A stretch of DNA of 64,000 nucleotides from AP-15 sp963755435 (GCA_963755435.1 CAVWJX010000003.1:1183767-1247766); one strand, 5' to 3'. Positions 1-9,681 are shown, counted from the stretch's first letter. Translations and numbers: made by a program. The notes: generated by a model not told the origin, from the letters alone.

Positions 1-364
1 GACGCCGACCCCGTGCAGGCCGCCGGAGACCTTGTAGCCCGCGCCGCCGAACTTTCCCCCGGCGTGCAGCGTGGTCAGCACGATCTCGGCCGCCGACTGG
101 TCCGGGTACTGGGGGTGGGGGTCGACCGGGATGCCCCGGCCGTCGTCGACCACCCGGCAGCCGCCGTCGGCCAGCAGGGTGACGTCGATCCGGGTGCAGT
201 AGCCCGGCCATGGCCTCGTCGACCGAGTTGTCGACGACCTCCCAGATCAGGTGGTGCAGGCCGGTCGGGCCGGTCGAGCCGATGTACATGCCGGGGCGGA
301 GCCGGACCGGCTCGAGACCCTCGAGGACGGTGATGTCGCTCGGCGTCGTACGACCCGCCGTCAC
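1..364 (-). CDS. gyrB: DNA gyrase subunit B, N-terminal part (cut by window edge)
   Basis: ATPase subunit of DNA gyrase. Reading leftward from a GTG at 364 the protein begins MTAGRTTPSDITVLEGLEPV and continues through RPGMYIG, the GHKL ATP-site motif EVVDNSVDEAMAG and DDGRGIP, then GGLHGVGV at the window edge. One extra base near 202 (after EAMAG) breaks the frame. It is the last visible gene of the leftward dnaA-dnaN-recF-dciA-gyrB run, the usual actinobacterial order. No clear Shine-Dalgarno precedes the GTG, so the exact start is less certain than the identity. The rest of the gene lies outside the window. Confidence 0.93.
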   Translation of the reverse strand, partial: MTAGRTTPSDITVLEGLEPVRLRPGMYIGSTGPTGLHHLIWEVVDNSVDEAMAGLLHPDRRHPAGRRRLPGGRRRPGHPGRPPPPVPGPVGGRDRADHAARRGKVRRRGLQGLRRPARGRR

Positions 365-489
365 CGGCCAATGTGTCGCTCTCCAGCGTTCAGCCCCACG
401 GGCGCGCCCTTTCGCATCGGTCTGTTCGCTGTGCGCTCCGGGTCCCCGACGAGGCTCGGGCGGTCTCGCCCGGTGCGCGACGCTCCATT

Positions 490-882
490 CTACCCGACGC
501 GGACCCCCGACCGGACGCCTTCGACCGGCGGCCCGCCCGGGACGGCTCGGACGGTCACCTCGAGGCGCGTCCGGCGCCGTCGCCGGCGACCTCCCCGACG
601 CCGCCGAGCAGCTCGGCCGCCGAGCGAGCCGCACCTGGGTGGCCCAGGCCGGCTGGTCGACCGCCACCACCAGCACGTCCCCGGCCAGCCGCACGGGCCG
701 GGCGTGCCGGGCCAGCGCCGGGCCCGACGATCTCCTCCCAGCGGGTGAACACCGCGCCAGCGCCGACGGCCGGCGCCCGCGCCGCCTGGCCGGCCGGTCC
801 GGGCGTCGGCTCGGCGACCGAGCCGGGCCACCGCGTCGTCCAGGCCCTCGGCCAGCGGCCGCGGCCCGCGGTCCGGGCCCAT
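490..882 (-). CDS. dciA: DciA-like DUF721 protein
   Basis: Small DUF721 protein between recF and gyrB, the position held by Rv0004 in mycobacteria. The family is linked to loading of the DnaB helicase (established for DciA). Pieces in different frames give MGPDRGPRPLAEGLDD at the start, then FTRWEEIVGP, a weakly preserved RLAGDVLVV-like strand, and VRAVPGGPPVEG before the TAG at 490. At least three single-base insertions break it. The ATG at 882 lies at or inside the recF 3' end, suggesting translational coupling. Identity rests on position plus the W-E-x-I-VG motif. Confidence 0.72.
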   Translation of the reverse strand: MGPDRGPRPLAEGLDDAVARLGRRADARTGRPGGAGAGRRRWRGVHPLGGDRRARRWPGTPGPCGWPGTCWWWRSTSRPGPPRCGSLGGRAARRRRGGRRRRRRTRLEVTVRAVPGGPPVEGVRSGVRVG

Positions 883-2057
883 GCGGCCGCCGGCGGCGTC
901 GGCGCGTCCGCCGGCAGCGCCTCGCCGGCCGGCGGCCGGCGCCCAGCGTCGCGCACGTCGACCACGCGCGGCCACCTCCACCCCCGCCGGCAGGCGGCAC
1001 GGCCGTGGTCAGCAGGGCCTGGCCCGGCGGGCAGCTCGCTCGACCAGGGCCCGGCTGCGGCGGGGTCGAGCTCGGAGAACACGTCGTCGAGCAGCAGGAT
1101 CGGCGGGCGTCCCGAGCGCGCTCGGTCACCAGGCGGTGCACCGCCAGGCGCAGGGCCAGGGCCAGGCAGCGCTGCTCGCCCTGGGAGGCCTGGAGCCGGG
1201 CGTCGCGGCCGGCGATGGCGCAGCTCCAGGTCGTCGCGGTGCGGGCCCGACGGTGGTCACGCCCCGCCGCAGGTCGTCGGGCGCGGGCCGCGCCGAGCGC
1301 CTCGGCGCAGCGGTCCCTCCCAGCGAGCGCCGGTAGGCCAGCGTCGACCTCGGGCTCGGACGGCCGCCGGGCCGACCCGGTCGGGCAGCGGCCCGCGTAG
1401 GCCGGCTGGCGACCGGCGGTCCAGCGGTCCGCGAGCCAGCGCCGTCCCGGCGCCGCCGACCAGCGCGTCGCCGGCCGCCGCCAGGCGCTCGTCCCAGACG
1501 TCGAGGGTCGCGCGACCTCGGGACCGAGCCGGCCCGCCGGCCTGGCGGAGCAGGGCGGCGCGCTGGCGCAGGACCCGCTCGACCTCGTCGACCGGCGCGC
1601 CGGCCGCGGGGTCGAGCAGGCCGCAGCGCGTCGTCGAGCAGGTCCCGGCGCCGGGCCGGGCCGCCCTTGGACGAGGGCCAGGTCCTCGGGGGTGAAGACC
1701 GTCACCGGCACCGCCTCGGCCAGGTCGCGCCGCGGCGCGGACCGGCTGGCGGTTCACCTGGGCCCGCGAGCGGCCCGGCGCCGGCGCAGCTCGGCCTCGA
1801 CCAGGACGCGGCGGCCGTCGCCGGCGCGAGCTCGGCCCGGACCACGCGCCGGTCGGCACCCGTCGCGGACCATGGCCTCGCGTGGGCGCCCCGCGGAACG
1901 ACCGCTGGGTCCCGAGGTAGGCCACGGCCTCGAGCACCGTGGTCTTCCCGGTGCCGTTGGGCCCGGTGAGGACCGTGGTCCCCTCGGGGTCGGGCTCGAG
2001 CACGGCACGACGCGAACAACCGGAAGTCCACGCAGCTCGAGCACGGACGAGGCTCAT
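883..2057 (-). CDS. recF: DNA replication/repair protein RecF
   Basis: SMC-like ATPase that helps load RecA at gaps. The start MSLVRAR at 2057 is followed, after a frameshift, by RGFRLFASC and the Walker A segment LTGPNGTGKTTVLEAVAYLG, then TQRSFRG. The Walker B/signature region appears near 1080 as DDVFSELDP. Several single-base insertions scatter the middle across frames. It follows dnaN with a 44-bp gap and is followed by dciA. About 390 codons fits the family. The 3' end is not resolved: no stop in a consistent frame could be assigned before the dciA ATG. Confidence 0.85.
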
Positions 2058-2101
2058 CCCCGGCGGCTCCTCAGCCCGACGGCCCGGGCCGCGGCCGGCG
2101 C

Positions 2102-3228
2102 TCAGGAGACCCGGACCGGCATCAGCAGGTACCGGAAGTCGTCGTGCTCGGCCGCCCGGACGGTCGCCGGCGGGACGGGTCGGCGGTCTCGATGAGACCT
2201 CGTCGCCCAGCGACGGCCTCGACCCCGTCGATCAGGTACGACGGGTTGAAGGCGATGACCAGGTCCTCGCCGGTGAAGTCGCCGTCGACGGTCTCGCTGG
2301 CGTCGCCGACCTCCTGGGAGACCACCGTCAGGTCCACGCCGCCCGGCGCGCATCGACAGCCGGACCGGCGTGGTGTTGTCCCGCACCAGCAGCCGGACCC
2401 GGCGCAGGGCGCCGAGCAGCGACTCCTTGCCCAGGTGGAGCCGGTTCGGGTAGTGGTCGGGGATCAGCTGGCGGTAGTCGGGGTAGGTGCCCTCGAGCAG
2501 CCGGGTGCTGATCCGCACCGGGCCGTGGGCGAAGGTGATCTCGTGGGCGCCGGTCGCCATGGCCACCGACCGCCGGCCGTCGTCCTCCACCGGCGCCCGG
2601 CGCCGCCGAGCAGCCGCTGGAGCTCGGCCAGGGCCCGGGCCGGCACCAGGATGTCCTCGTCCTCGGGCAGCCCGCCGTGCCCCGGGCAGGTCCCGCAGGG
2701 CCAGGCGGTAGGAGTCGGTGGCCACCAGCCGGATGCCGCCGTCCTCGGTGGTCAGCAGCACCCCGGTGAGCAGGGCCGGGCGTCGTCGGTCGAGGCCGCC
2801 CGGACCACCTGGCGCAGGCCCTCGGCCAGCGTCGGCCCCGGGCAGGGTGACGGTGGTCCCGCTCGGCGGGCCGGCACGCTCGGGAACTCCACCACCGGGA
2901 AGGCCCGGAGACCGAAGCGCGACCGCGCGGCGGAGATCTCGACCTTCTCCTCGCCGGCCTCCACGGTCACCGCGCCGGGCTCGAGCGACCGGACGATGTC
3001 GGCGGCGAGCCGGGCCGGGACCACGCAGAGCCGTCGTCGAGCCCGATGACCTCCTGGTCCACCCGGATCGTGAGGTCGAGGTCGGTCCCGGTGGCCGTCA
3101 GCTGGTTCCCCTCGCAGCGCAGCAGCAGCCCGGAGAGCACCGCGGACGGACGCGCCGCGCCCACCGACGGCCCGCCCGGCCGTGGTCAGCGCGTCCACCA
3201 GGGCGTCGCGCTCGGACCGGAACTTCAC
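2102..3228 (-). CDS. dnaN: DNA polymerase III beta sliding clamp
   Basis: Ring-shaped clamp tethering DNA polymerase III to DNA. The GTG at 3228 opens VKFRSERDALVDALTTAGRAV. Recognisable blocks follow: LSGLLLRCEGNQLTATGTDLD, RLAADIVRSLEPGAVTVEAG, TDSYRLALRDLPG, EGTYPDYRQLIPDHYPNRL, NPSYLIDGVEAV and the C-terminus FRYLLMPVRVS with TGA at 2102. About 375 codons matches the family. Frameshifts occur at roughly five places. It lies downstream of dnaA across a 279-bp region with DnaA boxes. Confidence 0.94.
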
Positions 3229-3507
3229 CGGGCACTGTCCTTTCGCTCGACGACAGGGCCGACGATGGCTCATGGAGAGAGGTAATTCATTTCTGTAGCG
3301 GTAGTAGGGCTGGGGATTGTGGACGGACACGGCGATCGTCCCTGGTGGGAGGCGATCGGTCGTCCACCGGCCGTCGGCCGGCCGGTGGACGGACTCGGGC
3401 CGCCGGACCGCCGGGTGCCGACGCGTGCTGTGGACGACGGGCGGCATGCGGTCCCCAGCGATGGCCCGCGTTGTCCACAGCCCGGGCCGGTGCCGGTCCG
3501 CACGTGC
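3229..3507. other. Candidate oriC: DnaA-box cluster between dnaA and dnaN
   Basis: The dnaA-dnaN intergenic region is the usual actinobacterial origin site. It holds a perfect DnaA box TTGTCCACA at 3471-3479, a reverse box TGTGGACGA at 3429-3437 (8/9), a reverse TGTGGACGG at 3318-3326 (7/9), TCGTCCACC at 3360-3368 (7/9) and a weaker GGTGGACGG near 3383. I see no long AT-rich unwinding element; the least GC-rich part is around 3280-3320. Box matches are read from the sequence. Origin function is inferred from position. Confidence 0.7.
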
Positions 3508-4931
3508 TCACGCGCCGTTCCGGATCTGGTGGCGTGAGCTCGGTGACCTGCTCGTAGATCTGGCGGCGCTCCTTCATCTGGGTGGTGATCTTGTCGACCG
3601 CGTGGATGACCGTGGTGTGGTCCCGGCCGCCGAAGACCCGGGCGATGGCCGGGTAGCTGTAGTCGGTGAGGTTGCGGACGAGGTACATGGCGACCTGGCG
3701 GGCCGTGACCAGGGGCCGGGTCCGGCTGGGGCCGCAGATGGCGTCGAGCGTGAAGCCGTAGCTGGCGGCGGTGGCGTCGAGGATCATCTGGGGGGTGATC
3801 CGGCGGGGCTCGCCGGCCGACGACGATGTCGGAGAGGACCCGCTCGGCCAGGTCGAGGGAGATCGGCTCCTGGTTGAGGCTGGCGAAGGCGGTGACCCGG
3901 ATGAGGGCGCCCTCGAGCTCACGGATGTTGTCCTTCACGTGGGTGGCGATGAACTCGAGGACGTCGTCGGGGATGTCGTCGTGGTCGGCCTCGGCCTTGG
4001 AGCGCAGGATGGCGAGGCGGGTCTCGAGGTCGGGCGGGTCGATCTCGGTGATCAGGCCGGACAGGAACCGGCTGCGCAGCCGGTCCTCGAGGGTCTCGAT
4101 CGACTTGGGCGGCCGGTCCGAGGTGAGGACGATCTGCTTGCCGGCGCCGTGCAGGTCGTTGTAGGTGTGGAAGAACTCCTCTTGGAGTCCCTCCTTGTTC
4201 TCCATGAACTGGACGTCGTCGATGAGCAGGACGTCGCAGTCGCGGTAGCGGCGCTTGAAGGCGATGCGTGGTCGACATGCGGAGGGAGTCGACGAAGTCG
4301 TTCATGAACGTCTCGGTGGTGACGTAGAGGACCTTGCGGAGCGGGAAGTTCTCCTGGACGTAGTTGCCGATGGCGTGGAGCAGGTGGGTCTTGCCCAGCC
4401 CCGAGTCCCCGTAGATGAACAGGGGGTTGTAGGAGCGGCCCGGGCGTCTCGGCCACCGCCTGGGCGGCGGCGTGGGCCAGGCGGTTGGACGAGGCGGCGA
4501 CGAAGGTGTCGAAGGTGAAGCGGGGGTCGAGCGAGACCGTGGCCGCGTCTCGCGGCCGGCGCTGCCCGTCGCGGCTCGGTGGCGTGCCGGGCCGGCCGGT
4601 GGCGCGGTCGGTGGCGCCGTGGCCCGGCGTCGGCCGGGACGTCGGCCGGACCGGCGGGCTCTCGGCCGGCGCCGGACGGTCGCGTCGACGACCTGGAGGC
4701 GGACCTCGACCGGCTCGCCGGCCATGGCGGCCAGGGTGTCCTCGATCAGGGGCAGGAACCGGCTCTCCACCCGCTCGCGGACGACGGCGTTGGGCACGCC
4801 GAGGACCAGCGACGCCGCCGTCGAAGGAGACCGGCTCGGATCCCCGACAGCCACATCTGCCACGTGGTGTCCGAGACCTGTTCACGCAACGACGCTGTGC
4901 AGCGCGTCCACAGCCCGCTGGTTTCGTCCAC
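3508..4931 (-). CDS. dnaA: Chromosomal replication initiator DnaA
   Basis: AAA+ initiator that binds DnaA boxes and opens the origin. The GTG at 4931 is chosen because GGAGG sits five bases upstream; the protein starts VDETSGLWTRCTASL and domain I ends DTTWQMWLSG. Domain III follows: NPLFIYGDSGLGKTHLLHAI (Walker A), TSDRPPKSIETLEDRLRSRF (sensor region). Domain IV ends in GGRDHTTVIHAV, the box-recognition motif. Insertions at about 4268, 4437, 3826 and 3520 break the frame; correcting the last gives THQIRNGA and a TGA at 3508. Corrected length is about 474 residues. Confidence 0.95.
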
Positions 4932-4959
4932 CTGCTCCTCCGCGTACCTGGGCGACCGC

Positions 4960-4991
4960 TCGTCCACAGCGTGGTCCACAGGTGTGGAACA
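4960..4991. promoter_or_regulatory. DnaA boxes upstream of dnaA
   Basis: Three DnaA-box-like 9-mers sit just upstream of the dnaA start: TCGTCCACA at 4960-4968 (8/9), TGGTCCACA at 4972-4980 (8/9) and the reverse-oriented TGTGGAACA at 4983-4991 (7/9). They occupy the dnaA leader and could mediate autoregulation by DnaA or form part of a two-part origin with the boxes at 3318-3479. Function is inferred from matches and position. Confidence 0.6.
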
Positions 4992-5025
4992 CGCGCGACG
5001 CCCGTGGTCGATCGAACGGTACACC

Positions 5026-5107
5026 GTGCCGGGCCGCTCGACTAGTGGCGAGGCCAGATGCCGCGCCGAGCCTCGGCGGCGCCACGGTGCCGGACCGCCG
5101 ACTAGTG
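5026..5107. repeat. Direct repeat containing CGACTAGTG between dnaA and rpmH
   Basis: Two near-identical copies lie 61 bp apart at 5026-5047 and 5087-5107. Each reads GTGCCGG, then GCCGCT or ACCGC, then CGACTAGTG, with one indel and one substitution. ACTAGT is itself a palindrome. The repeat occupies the divergent promoter region of dnaA (leftward) and rpmH (rightward), so it may be a protein-binding site. No known motif was recognised. Confidence 0.55.
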
Positions 5108-5131
5108 CGGCCGGCGGATCTCGCCTAGCAT
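5103..5131 (+). promoter_or_regulatory. Possible rpmH promoter
   Basis: TAGCAT at 5126-5131 resembles an actinobacterial -10 box. A poor -35 candidate, TAGTGC at 5103-5108, lies 17 bp upstream, overlapping the second direct repeat. It would give a leader of about 130 nt before the rpmH GTG. The call is tentative because the -35 match is weak. Confidence 0.25.
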
Positions 5132-5268
5132 CGGGGTCGCCGTCGCTGCCGGCGCCCCTCCGGTGCCAGGTCGGCACCATGCCCGGTGGCGGCGACTGCC
5201 CCCGCGCCGGCCCGGAGTGGTCGGAGCCGTGCGCCGGAGCAGGTCACAGCGGTGAAAGGCTGACCGAC

Positions 5269-5403
5269 GTGAAGCGAACCTACCAACCCAATACGCGCAA
5301 GCGAGCCAAGACGCACGGGTTCCGCCGGCGCATGTCGACGCGTGCCGGCCGGGCGATCCTGCGGGCGAGGCGGCTCAAGGGGCGTCATCGGCTCACGGTC
5401 TGA
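5269..5403 (+). CDS. rpmH: 50S ribosomal protein bL34
   Basis: Intact 44-residue protein beginning MKRTYQPNTRKRAKTHGF and ending in a basic tail RLKGRHRLTV, a full match to the bL34 pattern. It starts with GTG at 5269 and stops at TGA 5401-5403. It is the first gene of the rightward rpmH-rnpA-yidD-yidC-jag-rsmG run opposite dnaA, a nearly universal arrangement at bacterial origins. It shows no frameshift. Confidence 0.97.
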   Translation: MKRTYQPNTRKRAKTHGFRRRMSTRAGRAILRARRLKGRHRLTV

Positions 5404-5444
5404 GCGGGCCCGGCGATCCCTTGACCAGCCGGCAGGCGCAGGCC

Positions 5445-5869
5445 GTGACCGCCATCCGTGACCGGTGCACCTTCCGGGCGCTGCGCCGGCCGGCGGGCCG
5501 TGCTCCGCGGGCCGGTGGCCGCGGCCTACGTGCCGCCTGCGCGCCCTCCGCCCGGGCGTGCCTGTGCGGCCGGCGAGCCGGTGCCGGGGCCCGACGGTGC
5601 GGCGTACGCCGATCGGTCGCGTCGGAAGGCCTGCGGCGAACGCGGTGGCGCGCAACCGGCTCCGCCGGCGGTTCCGGGCCGCCGTCCGGCGAGGTCGGAA
5701 GCTCGGCTGCCGCCGGGATCGCTACCTGCTCGCGGGGATGCGCCGCGGCCGCTGCGCCGATCCGCTCGCTCGTGAGGTCGGTCCGCGACGCCGATGGCCG
5801 GTGCCGCGGCGAGCGTGCCGGCGGCCCGGCGCGGGCGCCGCTCGCCGCGGGGGTCCGGCATGCCGGTGA
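5445..5869 (+). CDS. rnpA: Ribonuclease P protein component
   Basis: Protein cofactor of RNase P, which trims tRNA 5' leaders. The start region IRDRCTFRALRR and the central RNA-binding helix NAVARNRLRRRFRAAVR (the RNR motif) are recognisable. At least three insertions put these parts in different frames. The GTG at 5445 is a likely start and TGA at 5867-5869 the likely stop, giving about 140 codons, somewhat long for the family. It sits directly after rpmH and before yidD, as expected. Confidence 0.87.
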
Positions 5870-5888
5870 CCGCCCGGGGCCGGAGGCC

Positions 5889-6175
5889 GTGACCGCGGCC
5901 ACGGGAGCCCGCCGGCTCGGGACGGCGGGGCCCGGCCGGGCCGGCCTGCTGGCGGTGATCCGCGCCTACCAGGCGCTCGGAGCGGGCACCCGTCGCCGTG
6001 CCGCTTCTACCCGAGCTGCTCGACGTACGCCGCCGAGGCGGTGGCCGAGCACGGGGCGTGGCGTGGCGGCCTGCTGGCGGCCCGCCGGGTGGCCCGCTGC
6101 CGCCCGCTCGGGCGGCCACGGCGTCGACCTGGTCCCGCCCGTGCCGCCCCGCGGGCCGGGGGTGAGGGACGGTGA
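5889..6175 (+). CDS. yidD: Membrane protein insertion efficiency factor YidD
   Basis: Small basic membrane-associated protein thought to assist YidC. The start MTAATGARRLGTAG leads into LLAVIRAYQALGAGT and, after frameshifts, CRFYPSCSTYAAEAVAEHG and RPLGGHGVDLVPPVPP. The cysteine-containing CRFYPSCS and the GGxGxDxVP signature define the family. The likely TGA at 6173-6175 overlaps the yidC GTG at 6172 as GTGA, suggesting translational coupling. Two or three insertions break the frame. Confidence 0.88.
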
Positions 6176-7508
6176 GCGGCACTGGCCCTGCCGCCCTGCT
6201 GGCGGAGAACTCCCTGTTCAAGACGATCGGCGACATCTTCCACCCGCTCTTCGTAGCTGGTGGCCACGGTCCTGGCCTTCATCTACGGCGTCGTCCCGAC
6301 ATACGCCGTCGCCATCATCCTCCTCACGATCCTGATCATGGCGCTGCTCACGCCGCTGACGATCAAGAGCACGAAGTCGATGCTGGCGATGCAGGCCCTC
6401 CAGCCGGAGATGCAGAAGCTCCGGCAGAAGTACAAGGGCGCCGAGAACCGCGAGCAGCTCAACCAGGAGATGATGCGGCTCTACCGGGAGCACGGGGTCA
6501 GCCCCACCGGCGGCTGCCTGCCGATGTTCCTGCAGATGCCGGCCCTGATCGTCCTCTACGACGTCATCCGGGGCCTGGCCAACACCATCGGCAAGGGCAC
6601 AAAGTTCCCCACAACAGCCGTCCTGCCGCTGACCATCGCCAAGCAGAACGCCGTCACACCGCACCACGGGACGGTCACATGGGCCAAGCGGAGCGCCGGG
6701 AACAACCTGGTCTACGTGGGGCCGCACCACGGCGGCTCCTTCCACGCGCTGGCCTGCACACCGCACGTCGGGACGGTGTGCGCCGTCCCGCGGTACATCC
6801 CCTCCAGCTCGACCATGTTCCACCACCTGGTGAACACGCCGGGGGTGATGAAGTCGTTCGGCCTCAACCTGGCGTCCAAGCCCCTCACACACCACGCGAA
6901 CTGGTGGGACTACATCCCCTACCTGGTCCTCGTGGCCGTGGCCGTGGGCGCTGCAGTACTTCCAGATGAGCCAGATGACCAAGCGGAACAAGGCGGCGGC
7001 CCAGGCGAACCCGCAGATGCAGACCATGCAGAAGGTCATGCCGCTGATCTTCGCCTACATCTACTTCATCATCCCCGTGGGCGTGGTCCTGTACATGATC
7101 GTGTCGTCCGGCGATCCGGATCCTGACCCAGGACCTCATCTTCCGCTACGGCCTGGTCCAACGGCCGGGGGAACGGGAGCTGGGCGCCGAGCGGCCGCCC
7201 AAGCCCCGCGGCGGCGGGTCGGCCGGCGCCCTCGGGCCCGGCGAGGGGGGGATCCGGACAAGGGGGGCCCGGACAGGCCGGAGGGCCGGCCGAGCCGGCC
7301 CGCGCCGCGCCGGCCGGGCAGGGCCGCGCCGGGGGGACGAAGGGCCGTGCGGGGGCCGGTGCGGGGAAGGCCCAGGGTGCCGGGGCGGGGAACGGGAGCG
7401 GCTCGGGCACGGCGGCCGCCAAGGGGACCAACGGTAGTACCGATGGTAGTACTCGACGCGAAGCCGCATCCCCGGTCGAAGTCGAAACGAGCGAGAAAGG
7501 CGCGCTGA
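6172..7508 (+). CDS. yidC: Membrane protein insertase YidC (Oxa1 family)
   Basis: Inner-membrane insertase. It opens MSGTGPAALLAENSLFKTIG and, after one frameshift near 6250, runs in one frame through a first membrane segment (VATVLAFIYGVVPTY), the cytoplasmic loop KSMLAMQALQPEMQKLRQKY and the family motif PTGGCLPMFLQMPALIVLYD. A periplasmic stretch rich in His and Gly (about 6600-6900) precedes WWDYIPYLVLVAVAVG. Another frameshift lies near 6955, before PLIFAYIYFIIPVGVVLYM. The tail is low-complexity Gly/Ala/Arg-rich and ends in a basic RSKSKRARKAR, typical of actinobacterial YidC. Stop is TGA at 7508. Confidence 0.94.
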
Positions 7509-7511
7509 CGG

Positions 7512-8595
7512 GTGGAATGGGTCGAGGTGACCGGGAAGACAGTCGACGCGGCCAAGGAGGCGGCGCTCGACCAGCTCGGCGTGGCCGAGGGTGACGCCGA
7601 GCTGATCGTGGTGAGCGAGCCGAAGGCGGGGCTCTTTGGGAGGATGCGGGGCGAGGCTCGCGTCCGGGCCAGGGTCCGGCCGGTGGGGCCGAGGCCGAAG
7701 CGCCAACGCCGTGCCGGGAAGGATCGTGGCCGCGCCGGGAACGGCGGCCGGAGCGGCTCCGGCGGCGGCGCTGGTGGTGGCCGCGGCGGCCGGAACGGCG
7801 GCCCGGCGGACGGTCCTGCCGGCGGGGGCAACGGCAGCCGCTCACGCGGTGCGGGCCCGTCGGCGGCCGAGGCCGGCGGACCGGGTTCAGGGGGGGACGG
7901 TTCCCCGGGCGATGGCGTGGGGAAGAGCCGTTCGGCCCGCCGCCGGCGCAGCCGGAGCCGGGCCAGGCTCGCCGGGACGGACACCGCCGCCGCGGGTTCG
8001 GGCACCGGCGAGGCGAACGGCGACGACGGGACGCCGGAGCGCTCCGGTGGCGGACGCGCCGGCAACGGACGGCACGAGGACAACGGGCGACGCCCGCGGA
8101 CGAAGGAGGAGCCGGAGATGGTCGAGGGCGTGACGCTCGAAGAGCAGGCGGCGGTGGCCAGAGAGTTCCTCGAGGGTCTGCTGGACCAGTACGGGTTCGA
8201 AGCGTCGGTCGAGACCAGGGTCCTGGACGAGGAGACGGTCGAGCTGGCGGCCGACGGGGAGGGACTGGGCATGCTGGTGGGCCCGAAGGGTGCCACCCTG
8301 GCGGCCCTGCAGGACGTGACCCGCACGGTGGTCCAGCGCCGGTTCCCCAACCGGACCGGACCGGATCCTCGTGGACGTGGCGGGGTACCGGGAGCGGCGC
8401 TCCGCAGCGCTGCACCGCTTCACCCAGCAGGTGGCGGCGGAAGTGGTGGAGAGCGGCTCGGAGCGTGCGCTGGAGCCGATGTCCCCCGCCGACCGCAAGG
8501 TGGTGCACGACACCGTGAACGAGATGGACGGCGTGGTCACCCGCTCCGAGGGTGAGGATCCCGACCGCTACGTCGTGATCGCCCCGGCCGGCTGA
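7512..8595 (+). CDS. jag: Jag/KhpB RNA-binding protein (Jag_N, KH, R3H)
   Basis: RNA-binding protein of the KhpB/EloR type. The N-terminal Jag_N domain (VEWVEVTGKTVDAAKEAALD, then PKAGLFGRMRGEARVRA) is followed by a Gly/Arg/Ser-rich linker of about 130 residues. The KH domain (EGLGMLVGPKGATLAALQDV) comes next, then the R3H domain (MSPADRKVVHDTVNEMDGVV). One insertion near 8360 separates KH from R3H. It starts at a GTG three bases after the yidC stop and ends in TGA at 8595. The long linker is an odd feature but is common in high-GC actinobacteria. Confidence 0.92.
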
Positions 8596-8609
8596 CGCCC
8601 CGGGGCCGG

Positions 8610-9285
8610 GTGGTGCCTGTGGGCACAGGGGGCACCGGCAGGAGGACGGCGGACGAGGCGGTGGCCCGCCAGCTCGAGGACGCACGCGAGCTGGGCTTCC
8701 TGGGACCCGGGCCGGTAGCGGCCCACGTGGAGCACGCACTGGGCTTTGCCGCGGCCGCATCGACGCTGGACGCCGGGGCACTGCCCGGATGGCCCGCATC
8801 CGTGGTGGATCTGGGGTCGGGCGGCGGGGTCCCCGGCCTCGTCCTGGCGGCGGCGTGGCCGCGACGCCGCGTTCGTGCTGGTGGAGGCGTCGGGCCGGAG
8901 GGCCGACTTCCTCCGTCGGGCGGTGGCGTCCTGTGGCTGGGACCACCGGGTGGCGGTGGTGGAGGACCGGGCCGAGCGGGTGGGCCGGGACCCGGCACGC
9001 CGCGGCATGGCCGACCTGGTGGTGGCCCGCTCCTTCGGCCCCCCCGCCGTGGTGGCGGAGTGCGCCGCTCCCCTGCTCCGCCCGGGCGGCGTCCTGCTGG
9101 TGTCCGAGCCGCCCGGTGAGGTCGACGGGGACCGCTGGCCCGGGGCGCCCCTGGGCGAGCTCGGCCTCGGGACATCTCGTGGGATCAGGGACGGGTACGG
9201 CTACCGTGCGATGGTCCAGGTGCGACCCTGCCCGGACCGCTACCCCAGGAGGGTGGGCGTACCGGCCAAGCGCCCCCTGTTCTGA
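8610..9285 (+). CDS. rsmG: 16S rRNA (guanine-N7) methyltransferase RsmG
   Basis: SAM-dependent methylation of G527 in 16S rRNA. The SAM motif VVDLGSGGGVPGLVLAAAW is clear; one C insertion near 8856 shifts the frame into FVLVEASGRRADFLRRAV. DLVVARSFGPPAVVAECAAP and LLRPGGVLLVSEPP follow. It ends VPAKRPLF with TGA at 9283-9285. It lies 14 bp after jag and before the parAB locus. The two successive GTG codons at 8610 make the exact start ambiguous. Confidence 0.92.
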
Positions 9286-9294
9286 CGAGGACGT

Positions 9295-9681
9295 TCAGGG
9301 GGCGGTGCCGGGGCTCCCCTGCCCGTTCCCGGCACGAGGGCCGGGCGCCGGCTGGAGGGCCCTGGCGTAGCGCTGGCGCATCTCCTGGAAGCGCTGATGG
9401 CCGTAGCCGTCGAGGGCCGGGGTGACGCGGCCGTCGAGGAGGGGGACGAGGACGTCCCGGAGGAAGGGACCCCTGGCCATCCACTGGTAGTAGTGGCGCC
9501 CCCCGTGCGTGTACGGCCCGTACAGCCGTCCACCGGGGAACGTGCGCTCGATCCATCGGAACATGGCCTCGTGGCGGACGTGCATGCGGAGGGTGATCTG
9601 CGGCTGCCGGCCGTCCCCCCCGAAGTGGCCCTCCCCCACGAGCAGGCCAACGAGCACCCCGATCTCGTACTCGCTCGCCAT
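9295..9681 (-). CDS. Orphan LAGLIDADG-like protein
   Basis: Intact 128-residue protein on the strand opposite its neighbours. ATG at 9681 is preceded by GAGGAG at 7-nt spacing. Residues 6-22 (EIGVLVGLLVGEGHFGG) form one LAGLIDADG motif with Glu at the catalytic acidic position. The rest (QITLRMHVRHEAMFRWIE, GGRLYGPYTHGGRHYYQW, FLRDVLVPLLDG) matches a single-motif LAGLIDADG fold, which would act as a homodimer. No intein or intron surrounds it, so it is free-standing. It starts 300 bp from parA, facing two parS-like elements. It may be a homing endonuclease or a domesticated DNA-binding protein; the sequence does not decide. Confidence 0.75.
   Translation of the reverse strand: MASEYEIGVLVGLLVGEGHFGGDGRQPQITLRMHVRHEAMFRWIERTFPGGRLYGPYTHGGRHYYQWMARGPFLRDVLVPLLDGRVTPALDGYGHQRFQEMRQRYARALQPAPGPRAGNGQGSPGTAP

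Noticed and set aside
4100..4300. Loss of the DnaA Walker B region as a real defect
   Set aside because: DVLLIDDVQFMENKEG is present in the next frame after a single inserted base near 4268.
7434..7453. Direct repeat GGTAGTAC in the yidC tail as a regulatory or homing site
   Set aside because: Short, inside a low-complexity coding region, and similar strings occur in parB without conserved context.
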